Positions 31,883-42,187 of a stretch of DNA of 64,000 nt are shown here, one piece after another. The number at the start of each line of letters is the position of its first letter. The stretch's first letter is position 1. Made by a program: the position numbers and the translations under genes. Source of the DNA: Toxorhynchites rutilus septentrionalis (lineage: Eukaryota > Arthropoda > Insecta > Diptera > Culicidae); NCBI RefSeq assembly GCF_029784135.1, contig NC_073745.1, positions 66,423,210 to 66,487,209 of the forward strand, in the 5' to 3' direction. Below the pieces are notes generated by a model. It saw nothing but the letters and a program-made list of their open reading frames with translations, made no database searches and was not told the origin of the DNA.

Positions 31883-33093
31883 TTAGGCTGTCAAAAAAGT
31901 CCTGCGGTATTTTTCTTGAATTTTCATTTGTTCATAAAATTAGTTACAATCATCTGTTTTAAGTCAAATATGCGCCGTTTTGTTCGATTACTTGTTCCCA
32001 ACGAGATGCCAACTTCATAACTTCTGACTTCTGACTACCTAGCTCGTTCGCCATGGACAAAAACAGGTGGTAGTCACTTGGTGCAAGGTCCGGACTATAC
32101 GGCGGATGCAAAAGAACCTCCCATCCGAGCTCCCGGAGCTTCTGGCGCGTCACCAAAGAAGTGTGTGGCCTGGCGTTGTCCTGATGGAAGACAATGCGGC
32201 CTCTGTTTATCAAAGATGGCCTCTTCTTCATGAGTGCTACCTTCAAGCGGTCCAGTTGTTGGCAGTACAGGTCCGAATTGAGCGTTTGGCCATAGGGAAG
32301 CAGCTCATAATAGATTTTTCCTTGGCAATCCCACCAAACACACAGCAGAACCTTCCTGGCCGTTAATGAAGGCTTGGCCACCGTCTGAGCCGCTTCAGCG
32401 GGCTTCGACCAAGACCGTTTGGGCTTCACGTTGTCGCAAGTGACCCACTTTTCATCGCCAGTCACCATCCGCTTCAGAAACGGGTCGATTTTGTTGCGAT
32501 TCAGCAGCGATTCACATGCGTCGATACGGTCGAAGATGTTTTTTTGCGTCAACGTGTGTGGCACCCACACATCGAGCTTCTTTGTGAATCCAAGCTTCTT
32601 CAAATGGTTAATAACGGTTTGATGACTTATCCCCAGCTCTTGGCCGATGCTACGGCTGCTACTATGCCGGTCTTTCTCGGCTAATTCAGCGATTTTGTCG
32701 CAATTTTCGACGACAGGCCTTCCGGAGCGTGGCGCATCTTCGACGACCTCTACACCAGAACGAAGACGTTGAAACCATCGTTGTGCGATGGAAATGGAAA
32801 CTGTATCGGGTCCATAAACTGCACAAATTTTATTGGCAGCTTGAGATGCATTTTTGCCTTTGTCATAGTAGTACTGTAAAATATGTCGAATTTTCTCTTT
32901 ATTTTGCTCCATATTTGCGACACTATAACTCACGAACGACTTAACCAAACAAAACACTCAAGGACTATATTATAGCGCGCAAAAATACCTTTCCAACAAG
33001 CTATAGTATGAGTCGATACAATTAATACAACTAGAACTACGCACTTACAACGACACCTCGCGGAAATACCGCAGGACTTTTTTGACAGCCTAA
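31883..33093 (-). mobile_element. irritans-like mariner, copy 2
   Basis: A 1,211-bp element with inverted ends TTAGGCTGTCAAAAAAGTCC on both sides and TA duplications at 31881-31882 and 33094-33095. It contains one long transposase frame on the minus strand. Sequence close to copy 1 (9901-15555) apart from that copy's LINE and this copy's 72-bp internal deletion. Confidence 0.95.
31959..32912 (-). CDS. mariner transposase, open but internally deleted
   Basis: 317 residues from ATG at 32912 (MEQNKEKIRHI), against about 340 for full relatives. Two helix-turn-helix parts: AANKICAVYGPDTVSISIAQ and ELGISHQTVINHL. The catalytic triad is complete: TGDEKW near residue 150, HQDNARPHT near 245 and SDYHLF, with 34 residues between second and third Asp (DD34D). 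Cuts and pastes its own element in the nucleus. Comparison with copy 1 shows a 24-codon in-frame loss after ANELGSQK, just before MKLASRWEQV, so activity is doubtful. The frame is open upstream to 32957, but the family start is the ATG used here. Confidence 0.9.
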   Translation of the reverse strand: MEQNKEKIRHILQYYYDKGKNASQAANKICAVYGPDTVSISIAQRWFQRLRSGVEVVEDAPRSGRPVVENCDKIAELAEKDRHSSSRSIGQELGISHQTVINHLKKLGFTKKLDVWVPHTLTQKNIFDRIDACESLLNRNKIDPFLKRMVTGDEKWVTCDNVKPKRSWSKPAEAAQTVAKPSLTARKVLLCVWWDCQGKIYYELLPYGQTLNSDLYCQQLDRLKVALMKKRPSLINRGRIVFHQDNARPHTSLVTRQKLRELGWEVLLHPPYSPDLAPSDYHLFLSMANELGSQKSEVMKLASRWEQVIEQNGAYLT

Positions 33094-33317
33094 TATCTTA
33101 CATTAAGTTAAATTCTCTAGACGCGAAGCTGCACTTAACTTTTCTATCTCTACTTTCAATTGTTTCCTGGCTTTCCAAAACAGTGCTAGGATATTTCGGG
33201 CCTGACTCTCGAATACACTTCACGGTGGAAATGAAATGGAATGTATCCGCGATGACAACGGTACGGTGTCGACATCTGGATACGAAATTAGTTTCCCACT
33301 GAAACTCATCATTATAC

Positions 33318-33830
33318 AGGTTGGACTCGATTATCTGGAGACTCGATTATCCGGAGTATTTTATTTTTGATTTTCGGAAATTTTGAATAATTTGTATAAT
33401 AATTCTATATTGAATGGCTAATATGGGTATCAAAAGAAAGGGCTTGATTAGTAGGATGCAGTTAATTATGAAAAATGCAAATTCAAGATTCCATATTTTC
33501 TCAGAACCCCATCAATATGGGTATCAAACGAAAGGGCTTGATTAGTAGAACACAGTTATTTATGAAAAATACAAATCCAAGATGGCAGCCACTACAAAAT
33601 AGTGGATTTCATATTTTCTCAGAACCCCATCAATATGGGTATCAATTGAAAGGGCTTGACTAGTAGAACACAGTTATTTATGAAAAATGCAAATTCAAAT
33701 TGGCCGCCACCGCAAGATGGCGCCATACATAGTTTTTTCACAACCCCATCAATATGGGTATCAAATGAAGGGCTTGACTAGTAGAATACAGTTATTTATG
33801 AAAAATATTTCATGCATATTTCCCCAGAAC
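33318..33830 (+). repeat. Minisatellite with TCAATATGGGTATCAAA units (left part)
   Basis: Begins with ACAGGTTGGACTCGATTATC, then about four units of 90-120 bp, each with CCCCATCAATATGGGTATCA, GGGCTTGA(C/T)TAGTAGAA and AGTTATTTATGAAAAAT. Some carry CAAGATGGC(C)GCC. The last unit is interrupted at 33835 by a solo LTR and continues at 34320. Confidence 0.8.
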
Positions 33831-33835
33831 ACCAT

Positions 33836-34319
33836 TGTACGAGCCAGTTGGCCGTATATGCTGGACCGAACGTTTTTCTTCGCCGTCGAAAACGGCTGCC
33901 AAGAGGGCCAGTGAAATGGTAGCACTTAACAGAATTTGGCTATCTACAGCGCACAGTAGATCTCTCACCGGTGGGGGAGAGTAAATGTACTTTTGCTTTC
34001 CCACTTTTTCACCAGAGTCCCGGACAAGCACTTAATTTTGGTACTTTTGGAATTGGGAGATATTATCATGAAATGTTCTATTGTACGAAGGACGACCGTG
34101 TTATCGCAATGACGAATGTATTTCGACTGTACTTTTTTGGTTCGGGGTCAGTGGTCATATAGATTGACTACTGACCACCATCGTTCGGGTGATCACGGTA
34201 TTTTTCCTAATCTCTCTCTCTCGCTATTTCGATGGTATATAGCAGTAGCTTTAGGGTAATACAATTAATTGTTGCTTTATCGCTATGGGGTTGGGAAATT
34301 ATACTATAGGGCCTCAACA
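33836..34319. mobile_element. Solo LTR of an LTR retrotransposon
   Basis: A 484-bp insertion in the minisatellite. It starts TGTACGAGCC and ends CCTCAACA, i.e. the TG...CA form of LTRs. ACCAT lies on both sides (33831-33835 and 34320-34324), a 5-bp target duplication; the minisatellite consensus (ACCCCATCAATATGG) resumes directly after. A TATA-like GGTATATAGCAG lies near 34232. No primer-binding site or internal coding region follows, so it is a solo LTR from recombination. BEL/Pao or Ty3 type would fit a 5-bp duplication; orientation not certain. Confidence 0.78.
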
Positions 34320-34905
34320 ACCATCAATATGGGTATCAAATGAAAAGGCTAGCCTAGTAGAACACAGTTATTTATGAAAAATGCCCAAAAATTTATCAAA
34401 AGAAAGTTCTCGACTAGTAGAACATAGCAGATAATAAAAAAAATCCAATTTCAAGATGGCCGCAGTCCCCATGCAACTAATTACTTTTTGAATGGTTTCA
34501 TTCAGCTTGACCTGTTTCTATTTATGTATGTTTGAATTTTTGTTGGGTTGTCCCACATTGATAGAGAATTGACCCCGTTCCTGTTGAATGATTGATCTGA
34601 AATTTGGAACATACATTTAATTCTACTGTCATTATAAAACTGCGTATTCCATTATATTGAAAAATTCAATTTGGCCGCCGCAAAAAAATGGCTGAATGGC
34701 TTGATTTGGAGAATGCACTACACTATGAACAACATAAATTCGAAAAGGTCTCCGCCACAAAATGGTCGACTATGTATTTTTTGCAATCCTCTCAATATTG
34801 GTATCAAATGAAATTATTTGACTAATAGAATACAGTACAGGTCGGACTCGATTATATGTGATTCGATTATATACAATTTTGGACTCGATTATATTCAGTT
34901 TGGAA
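34320..34905 (+). repeat. Minisatellite, right part, with second GGACTCGATTAT block
   Basis: Two or three further decayed units (34320-34500; 34790-34830), then ACAGGTCGGACTCGATTATA and two more ACTCGATTATA words to about 34900. The GGACTCGATTAT block occurs in the same orientation at both outer edges of the array. Confidence 0.6.
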
Positions 34906-34969
34906 AAAAAATATTTTTTTTTATATTTCAAATATGGCTTATTTCATGAAGAAATGTAACCTTTCAACG

Positions 34970-36014
34970 TTAAGGTGAAGTTGAAGTGAAAGACATGACT
35001 TTACACTTCGAAGTGTTCACTTGCATGCCATTTGAAGAGCACCAATCTAGTAGTGAGTTTAGATCCTCCTGAAGCACACAGCAGTCCAGCGACGAGGACA
35101 CGGCACGATAGATCTGAAGGTCGTCTGTATACATCAGACAATCGCAGCGAAGAAGACTGCAGATGTCGTTGACAAAAATGTTGAAAATGAGTGGTCCTAA
35201 GTGGCTGCCCTGTGGCACTCCAGAGGGGATGTTGAATATGCCAGACATGGCACCATTGAACTTAACGAACCCCTCGCGACTTGTTAAGTAAGAGTGCGTC
35301 CATTTAGTGATCCAATCCGGCAGGCCTATGCCTCTCATTTTATCAACAGCTGTCGCGTGCGGAACTTTGTCGAAGACTTTGGCAAAAACTATATAGACTG
35401 TGTCGACCTGTTTCCGTTTCTCGAGCTTCCCAATCCGTCCATGCACAAACGTCATCAGGTTTGTAGTAGTTGAGCGGCTTTTCATAAACCCGTGCTGTCT
35501 ATCTGATATAACATGTCGAACGGAGCGGTAAATGACGTCATGTACCATTTTCTCTAGAACCTTACTTAGACAATTCAATATTGAGATCGGGCGATAGTTG
35601 GCAACATTGTGGATATTGCCGCTCTTGTGGATTGGTGAAATCGATGCGATCTTCCATGCCTTCGGGAACACTCCATCAGATAACGACTCATTGAAGAGAA
35701 CCGACATGGGGAGCGAAAACGATGTGGCGCATTGTTTGAAAAGCAATGGTGGTAGGCGATCAGGCCCTGCGCCTTTCGATATATCTACAGATGAAAGCGC
35801 CGTCTGAACGTCACTAGGTGACAATGCAAGGCGAGGGAGATGGAGGGTGTGAGAAGAGTTTAGTTCGCTTCCAACGACGGATGGCTCATTAGTGTAAACG
35901 CTGCTGAAGAAGTCAGCGAAAAGGTTCGCAGACTCACGGTGATTGTTGGCTTGGCGCTCGCCGTTGAACAAATCCGAAGGGGATCCATGGTTTTCCTTCC
36001 TACTCTTGATGAAG
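34970..36014 (-). pseudogene. LINE ORF2 fragment: reverse transcriptase
   Basis: Open on the minus strand from about 36014. Blocks in order: RESANLFADFFSSVYTNEP (linker before RT), KGAGPDRLPPLLFKQ, RPISILNCLSKVLEKMV, QHGFMKSRSTTTNLMTF, SGVPQGSHLGPLIFNIFVND and YTDDLQIYR, ending about residue 333. Synthesises cDNA in an intact element. The usual DFSKAFD reads VFAKVFDKV (catalytic first Asp lost) and YADD reads YTDD, so it is decayed although open. The endonuclease and the 3' part are missing. A different LINE family from the one at 10.2-14.6 kb. Confidence 0.85.
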
Positions 36015-36119
36015 GGTCAGATATATAGATTTTTCTTAAATCTGCCGTCGACGATGTCTTCTGTCGTGGTGCTGGTTCCTGGAAGGATATCAAACTTGTT
36101 TAGTTACTTCCGTCTCGCT

Positions 36120-36471
36120 CATGAGGTGAGGTCCCCATGGCTTAGTGGTTAGTGTGGCGCTCGTCAAGATGGGGGTTTCGGGTTCGATTCCCGTTCGGGT
36201 CAGAAATTCTATCCACAAAGGTCGTTTTTCTGGCTTGCACTTCAGGTGAACATTGTCTAGGATGTGGTGGAAGGAGCTTTGCCCAGTCCAGGTGGTACTC
36301 GGGACGTAAAACAGCAGTATCACGATGGTGTCCTCCTGCAAATAGTGCGGTTGGTCGCAAGTCTTGCAGGCAGCACCACAAAAACACAAAGCAATGAATG
36401 ATACACAAGACATTGTGAATCAGGCCATGTTGTAAAAACGTTTAGCCAAAATAAATAAATAAATAAACATT
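36120..36471 (+). mobile_element. tRNA-derived SINE with (AAAT)n tail
   Basis: The head GGCTTAGTGGTTAGTGTGG is an A box and GGTTCGATTCCC a B box (about 36184-36196) at tRNA spacing, so it would be transcribed by Pol III. The body is about 260 bp and the tail is AAATAAATAAATAAA. A diverged direct repeat TTCCGTCTCGCTC / TTCCGTGTGTCGCTC flanks it. It lies against the broken 5' end of the LINE fragment. Confidence 0.82.
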
Positions 36472-36954
36472 TCCGTGTGTCGCTCCCATTAACTATCTCT
36501 CGTTTCTAATTGAGGAATTCCTCAAAACTGTCCTCATTTTTTGTTCTGGTGAACTTGGAACATGTCAGATGTTCTTTAGTAGCGAATTCACAGTAATCCC
36601 CAAAGTGCTCTTTTGATTGTCATTGAAGCTTTCAATTAGCGGCTTCAGCAATCCTGGAAAATGGCTTCTGCGAAGTTGTTGGTAAGGAAACGTTTTTCTC
36701 CTTATACGTGCGATGAATTTGTTCTATCCAATATTTAACATTATAGTAGTTCTGTGTAATGCTGGGCATGAGATTTTTTTGGGGTGTTATTTGATGGCTA
36801 TCTACGCATCAAACATTGATGAATTATTAAACAATAACTATTCGTGCTACAGTTAAGTATTATGCATTGGAAGTAGTAAAAATATGTCTCCTATTAAACG
36901 GCTCACAGCTTTCAAAAATATTCGCAATATTTGTCAATATATTTCTGTCAGTAA
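36472..36954. other. No feature recognised
   Basis: Non-coding, no repeat identified. Confidence 0.4.
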
Positions 36955-37172
36955 CTTTCTCCCTTTTTGACCCATTCTCATCCCCCCCCCTGTGGAGGCG
37001 ATCCGGCGTAGTGGTAACATCCATACCTCTCACGCTAAAGGTCACGAGTTCAATTCTCACTCCCGACATTCTTCCAAAAATGGAAGTAAAAGTGACGAAC
37101 CAGCCAAATGAGTTGAAAGTCACTATAATACAGATAAAAAAAAAAAATTCTCACCCCCATCGACTGTACCAA
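36955..37172 (-). repeat. TACAGTCGATGGGGGTGAG element edge, copy C, split by SINE
   Basis: On the minus strand this reads GGTACAGTCGATGGGGGTGA, then, after the SINE, ATGGGTCAAAAAGGGAGAAA. It matches copies A (31549) and B (38255). The SINE at 36986-37146 lies in the middle, with ATTCTCA(T/C)CCCC on both sides. Confidence 0.65.
36986..37146 (+). mobile_element. Short tRNA-derived SINE
   Basis: A-box-like GATCCGGCGTAGTGGTAAC, B-box-like GAGTTCAATTCTC, a short body (AAAATGGAAGTAAAAGTGAC) and a poly-A tail. The flanking duplication is ATTCTCATCCCC (36974-36985) and ATTCTCACCCCC (37147-37158). A rearranged fragment of the same family is at 41865-41958. Confidence 0.8.
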
Positions 37173-37277
37173 TAGTTCATCCAAGCACGTGAAACGGGTA
37201 AATGGGTAAATCGGCAGTTTTACTTGCGGGGTAAGACTCATTCAGTGGCGATTGTACGATAATCCAAAACTGGGTAG

Positions 37278-38001
37278 AGTAAAAAGTGTCCCACATCAAA
37301 TTGCATCACGAAAAAAAACGCTGTAGAAATTACCCATTGCTTATTTTCTCTTGAAATTTTGGGTAGAAGTAGTTTAGAGTGTATTGTTTAAACCGTATTT
37401 TTATCGCTGTCAGTTCTTCTAAAATTGGAAACATGACGTCACCCGAAAAGCAACGCCACGAATTGATTTGGCGCAAGCGCTTGAAAAATCCTCAACTCTC
37501 TCATCGGGACATCGGAAAACAACTCGGAAACGTGCAGTCAGCGGTAAGTCGTGTGATTAAACGTTACTACGAAACTTTGAGCACCGAACGGAAGGAGAAA
37601 TGCGGTCAGAATGGATATTCTATTAGTGATCAGGATCACAAGCGTGTCGCGAAAGCGTTCAAGCGGAATCTCAATGCTTCGGTCAGGGATGTGGCCAAAA
37701 AGTTGAATCTGTCTAAGTCTTTAGTTCAGAGAGCCAAGGACCAGGAGGAACTGCATACGTACAAAGTGCAGAAGGCTCCAAATCGTGAGCGTGAACGTGA
37801 ACGGCAAAATACGGCGGGAAAATCACGGGCCTGGAAACTGAACACCCAGATGCTGACGAAGCCTCATTGTCTCATCATGGATGATGAGATTCACGTCAAG
37901 GCGGACTTCCGGCAGCTTCCGGGCTACTGTTCTTCATCGCTCAGCACAAGTTTGATGTTCAGGAAGAAGTAAGGAAGCAGAATCTTTTGAAGTTTGACTG
38001 A
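37278..38001 (+). mobile_element. DD37E-type Tc1/mariner relic (5' half)
   Basis: Leader GTGTCCCACATCAAATTGCA and CATCACG, A-run, CGCTGTAGAAATT, followed by a transposase start at 37433. The same leader is found at 62300-62345. No opposite terminus was found downstream, so the 3' half is lost. Confidence 0.65.
37433..38001 (+). pseudogene. ITmD37E-like transposase, truncated and frameshifted
   Basis: Starts MTSPEKQRHELIWRKRLKN with a helix-turn-helix (SHRDIGKQLGNVQSAVSRVI), a second DNA-binding part (SVRDVAKKLNLSKSLVQRAK) and a basic linker. The first catalytic Asp is in CLIMDDEIHVKADFRQLPG, as in mosquito DD37E transposases. At about 37920 a frameshift occurs; the continuation FFIAQHKFDVQEEVRKQN is in another frame and ends at the stop at 37999-38001. 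The second Asp and the Glu are missing. About 190 of roughly 340 residues remain. Confidence 0.8.
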
Positions 38002-38254
38002 AACGGCTTTCCATGTCAGACTTATAGGACCCGAGATGGCGGCTATAAGCTCAGCCATTCCAAGCCAAACCGATATAGTGGTTGTGAGATTTTCGTACAA
38101 ATTGGTAGTTTTGTTCTTTATCACAAAATATTAAACCCGTAATTTTTTCATTAGGGTGTGTATTTCCATTTCAGGGTGGTCCGAAAAATATTTTTTTTCC
38201 TTTTTTTTCTCCAAAAACGCCTTTTCAAAAACATAATATCTTTTGAACTACCTT
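38002..38254. other. Non-coding spacer with TTTCAGGGTGGTCCG edge
   Basis: GGGTGTGTATTTCCATTTCA plus GGGTGGTCCGAA near 38155-38190 is the inverse of 57165-57210, so it is a small dispersed repeat edge. Confidence 0.45.
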
Positions 38255-38385
38255 CGATGGGGGTGAGAATGGGTCAAAAAAGGTAGTTTTCGAACTTTTT
38301 GTTGAATAACTATCGTAAATCTGAGTAAAACGCAATTTTGATTACGTAGAAATGTTCTCTAATGATGAATTTACGAGTGTTCAGG
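38255..38385 (+). repeat. TCGATGGGGGTGAG element edge, copy B
   Basis: About 90 percent identical by eye to 31553-31680 over 125 bp. Followed by unique-looking sequence with AT-rich runs. Confidence 0.6.
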
Positions 38386-38826
38386 GGATTGTTGAATAAC
38401 ATTAACATTAACAAGATTTTTCAAACTGGCGTACACGATATCTCAAGTTCTACTGAACCGATTCATGTCTTGTTTATATGAATACAATCTGCATGCATCT
38501 ATCTATCGCATGAACCTCTAAAAATGATATTTTGAAATTTGAAAGAAATTTGAAATTTTACTATTTTTGAAAAATCCGGAAACGTAAGAAAACGCGTTTT
38601 AAACCGCATTTTGTTTTTCAGACGGCCGCCATTTTGTCAAAAAACATGTTTTTGACTTGTCCGAGGTTCATGCGATAGCGGCATCTTTACTGATTCAGAA
38701 TCTGTTCGATTTTTTGTTTCAGATAACTAGAAGGTTTGGAATCGTGTACGCCATGACACAATTTTTTTTTAATCCTCTCGCTTCGCCAGCTCTTAGCTAT
38801 GTTAGTTATGAAAATTTTTTGTTTTA

Positions 38827-39296
38827 GGGGGTCTTCGTAGCCACTTGGTTACGCGTTCGCTTACCAAGCGATCGATCGTGAGTTCAAACTCAGGGCCCTC
38901 AATTGACCATCTTTGTTTTGTTATCAGCAATGGAAATCGATCCACGGTAGAAAAAAGATCGATTCATCCATACAACGGCTCTGCTCTGCAAGACACATCG
39001 GGCTGCTGTTCTATAAATAACTCAACAATGATCAATATCAACTGTCTCCGCTGTCCGGTCTGCTGAACAATGGATGAACAGAAAGAATACCCTTACGCCT
39101 AAATGGCTACTACTGTGTAATTTACCATAATGGAACAGAAACAGAAAACTTAACGCCTAAATGGCTACTACTAACTACTGTGTAATTTACAATTTATAGA
39201 AACATAAACATATGTACATGTACACGATTAAAACCCGGCTCTGTTACAGCTAAAAAATGCTGACGAGCCTAATAAATAAATAAATGAGATAAAAAA
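38827..39296 (+). mobile_element. tRNA-derived SINE (GGTCTTCGTAGCCAC family), copy 1
   Basis: tRNA-like head: GTAGCCACTTGGTTACGCG (A box) and GTGAGTTCAAACTC (B box), followed by a long body with repeated CGCCTAAATGGCTACTACT and a tail AATAAATAAATAAATGAGAT. A duplication AATTTTTT(TTT)GTTTTA flanks it (about 38813-38826 and 39299-39315). Copy 2 is at 50650-51065. Pol III type promoter, no protein. Confidence 0.82.
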
Positions 39297-39315
39297 AAAT
39301 TTTTTTTTGTTTTAT

Positions 39316-39584
39316 TTTTACGGAACTCAACATCCGAAATTAGAAAATCGAATCTAGTTACTCAAGCATATATGGGGCGCGTGAACTTATATAGAAATAA
39401 AAAGAAAATTTTGTTACGTAACAATTACGGATAACACCCCTCCCCCTATGTCAAATTAACTAACGCAACCTGGGCACCCCTCCCCCCATTTTCGCATTAC
39501 TTAGTTTGTGCACGACGTCTCACTGAGAGACCTGAACTTTCGAGTTCTGTAGAAACGTAAAAAAGCCAAAATGATACAAGTTTA
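39316..39584. other. Spacer, no feature
   Basis: Non-coding; nothing recognised. Confidence 0.4.
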
Positions 39585-41314
39585 CCAGCTGACCCGGCAA
39601 ACGTTGTTCTGCCAAATATATTATATCTAGTGAATATTTTGGTCAATCTTTATTTCATTTTCTACTTCAAGACAAAAATATATTACTTTCTTTCACTTTA
39701 CATTTTACTTATTAACATTATTTATTTTTTACTTATTTACATATTAACACTATTAACACTTAACAACCCACATATTAACATTTATTCAATTACGGTCTCG
39801 TTAGTGAAAAATAGGTTTTCTGAATGGACAACCATGACTGTTGGGTCCCGTTCATGAATTGTGAAACCAATGATATGACAGACGACCAATTTATTGGCGT
39901 ATTATTTCGTCGTTGTCATTCAATCGAGAAGTAGTCATATTGATATTCTGAATTTGAAACACAGCCATATTGCTCTACTTATTAATCGACTCGTATTTGT
40001 ATTTACTGCTTTTCGCCGAACAGCGGAACTCAACATTAGCCCTTACATGCATGATTTTTCCTTTTTAAATACCTCGTAAAGGTGAAAAAATACTGTGTTT
40101 GAATTACCGTTTAGAAATTGTGTAAGGGAGAAAACACTGATGTAGGTACATATACATCATCATGCATTTAAGGGTTAATATGAACATTGAATGATTTGCT
40201 CCGTTGAGGCGAATATAGTACTACCCAACGATTTCCAGTCCGTCAACGTCTACGTTACTGATATTTGTCAATGATTGTCCGTTTCTTCGTTTTTATATTG
40301 GATATCCACCTACCCTTGTGATCGTGTTTTTCATCAACGCAAGGCGGTAAAAGCTTCAGATCACCGCATGGGCCATGAACCATGTTTGTGGGAACAATAT
40401 CAAACACTAACCCATATTCCGGAATCCGATTGGTCTGAAAGCCGGATCTGGATATGGAATTCCTGAGGCAATTGCACTAAAACAATGTATTGGGTTTTAG
40501 CCTGGCAATAGCAAAGGTTGTGTCGGCGTTGCTTTCGATAGCTTCTCGCCGGTGAATTTATTCGTCCTCATGCTGCTTTTGTCGATTGTGTCGTAGGAAT
40601 CGCAGTCGTTCGCCCCCTACCTTTGCGTACATGCCGACCATGAATTGTTGGCACAGCTCACGACATCGTTACCCTATCTGCGTTGAATCATCGTTCGGTA
40701 ATAAAAATTCATCGAGCTCTTTTGTTTGTTTCGTTTGTTGTAACTACATATCATAAATGTAAATTCGAATCATAGAATCAATACACGTGTTCTCCAGCTG
40801 ATAATTCTTCTGGATTGATGACAATAGCGTGATTAGCATATTGCCATCCAAGCATGTGTGATCTGAAGGATTTCAATAATTCGTTGTGCTTATTCGATAA
40901 GGTTTTCAGTACCACGTCGGTGCTCCTAGCTTTAGACGAATTGAGGTTACTTACGCATGTGTGGGTGAAAGTTTTATGAAGCGTACGTAGCGCCATTTGT
41001 CATTTAACAACGTAAATAAATTTGTCCTACTGGTAAATTGAGCGGCAGTATTTTTTCAGTTTGGATATTGTGTTTACAAAAATACTAAAATCGCGAAATA
41101 AAAAATAAAAAAAGGGACGGGCTTAAAAGGATGAAAATTAAGGTTCTCATGTTTTTTTTCTGAAAACCAAATTTTAAAAAATTCAGAATTCAATATTCAG
41201 AATATTCAAAAAAATTGAATTTTTCTGCATAATGGTATTAAATATACGGTAATCGCTACCTAACAAACTGCCGTGACACGACAAACATCGTGACACGAGA
41301 TTTTTATATATATA
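39585..41314 (-). mobile_element. Decayed Helitron, tandem copy A
   Basis: The 3' end (minus strand) is GGCAAACG-inverse then GGGTCAGCTGG at 39585, with CTAG mutated to CTGG. The 5' end is TATATATATAAAAATCTCG at about 41290-41314, joined directly to the CTAG of copy B. The interior holds two Helitron replicase fragments on the minus strand (40525-40690 and 40778-40996). About 1.7 kb; the helicase part is gone. Confidence 0.75.
40525..40996 (-). pseudogene. Helitron replicase (Rep/N-terminal) fragments, copy A
   Basis: Upstream piece (40778-40996): NKHNELLKSFRSHMLGWQ then ANHAIVINPEELSAGEHVY, matching the Helitron block HNxLVxxFKxAL...ADKTPAGEH. Further 5'-to-3' order is rearranged: 40525-40690 reads CQQFMVGMYAKVGGERLRFL and a following HRREAIESNADT, which corresponds to the Rep-domain block with MYAKIExERLxxxRxNQ. 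Stops interrupt both. In an intact element this protein nicks and replicates the transposon by rolling circle. Motifs identified from memory. Confidence 0.75.
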
Positions 41315-41864
41315 CTAGCTGACCAGGCAAACGTTGTTCTGCCAAATAAATTATTTCTAGTGAATATTTTGGATGTTGAATAAAACACACTAATGTATTG
41401 TAAGTGTGTTTGAATATTTTAACGATCTTTAAAATAAATCGAATGTGACCGATAAAAAAACGAATTAAATGATTTGAACGAAAGGTTATATGATGTTTCT
41501 TGGTGTATTTCATTAACGTAACTGACATGTTTGATCTCTTAAAAGTTAAACGTCAACTGAAAAAAGTAATATAAGTTTGTCGTAAAGTAGAAAAAATGAA
41601 ATATAAAAAACCAATATTTATTGCTGTCTCCTAGTTAGAAAATAAGTGCATGTGATTTTCAACATGGCTTAGTTTATAACAGCTTGGTCTCGTTCATAAA
41701 TTGGAAAACAGCGATACGCCAGCTAACTTCAATGGAGCTGATTAATCGGCCTGTTTGGAATCGCGTTATTATATCGTTGTCATTCAATCGAGGAGTATTC
41801 ACATCGGTAATCTAAGTTTGAAACACAGCCATATTGCTTCCTTTATTCATGGATTTTTTTTTCT

Positions 41865-41958
41865 GTATTATAGTGACTTTCAACGCTTCTGGCTGGTTCG
41901 TCACTTTTACCTTCCATTTTGGAAGAATGTCGAGTTCAATTCTCACTCCCGACATTAT
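41865..41958. mobile_element. Rearranged SINE fragment (inverted plus direct)
   Basis: The first half (GACTTTCAAC...GGTTCGTCACTTTTACC) is the inverse of the body of the SINE at 36986-37146; from AGAATGTCG on, the sequence is in direct orientation (GAGTTCAATTCTCACTCCCG). A foldback or template-switch product of one SINE. Confidence 0.65.
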
Positions 41959-42187
41959 TCATGGATGTTTTTATTACTCTTCACCGATTTGTAGAACTCA
42001 ATATTCATATGAGTGATCGGATTTTACAATTCGATCGAAATCGACTTTTACACTCTTAAATTCGTTCGCCTTGTCGCGAAACAATGGTCAAAATAAGTCA
42101 TCCGTATTTGTGGTTCAATTCACTCTCTATCTGATCGGTATAATTCCGGAAATAATTCTAAATTGTTGAAATTTGAATGAAAATTAT

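Noticed and set aside
33421..33830. Regularly spaced repeats resembling a CRISPR array
   Set aside because: Units are 90-120 bp, diverged throughout, without constant short repeats and unique spacers, and the surroundings are eukaryotic transposons. It is a minisatellite. The same applies to 62700-63190 and 49450-50100.
36125..36200. Candidate tRNA gene
   Set aside because: A and B boxes are present, but no complete cloverleaf or acceptor stem closes, and the sequence continues into a SINE body with an (AAAT)n tail. The same applies to 38830-38900, 45640-45715 and 50652-50730.
31549..37172. Single 5.6-kb transposon with TACCGTCGATGGGGG inverted ends at 31553 and 37172
   Set aside because: The two edges are inverted and TA-ended, but the interior is a mixture of independent elements and a third edge at 38255 exists without partner; separate truncated copies explain the data as well.
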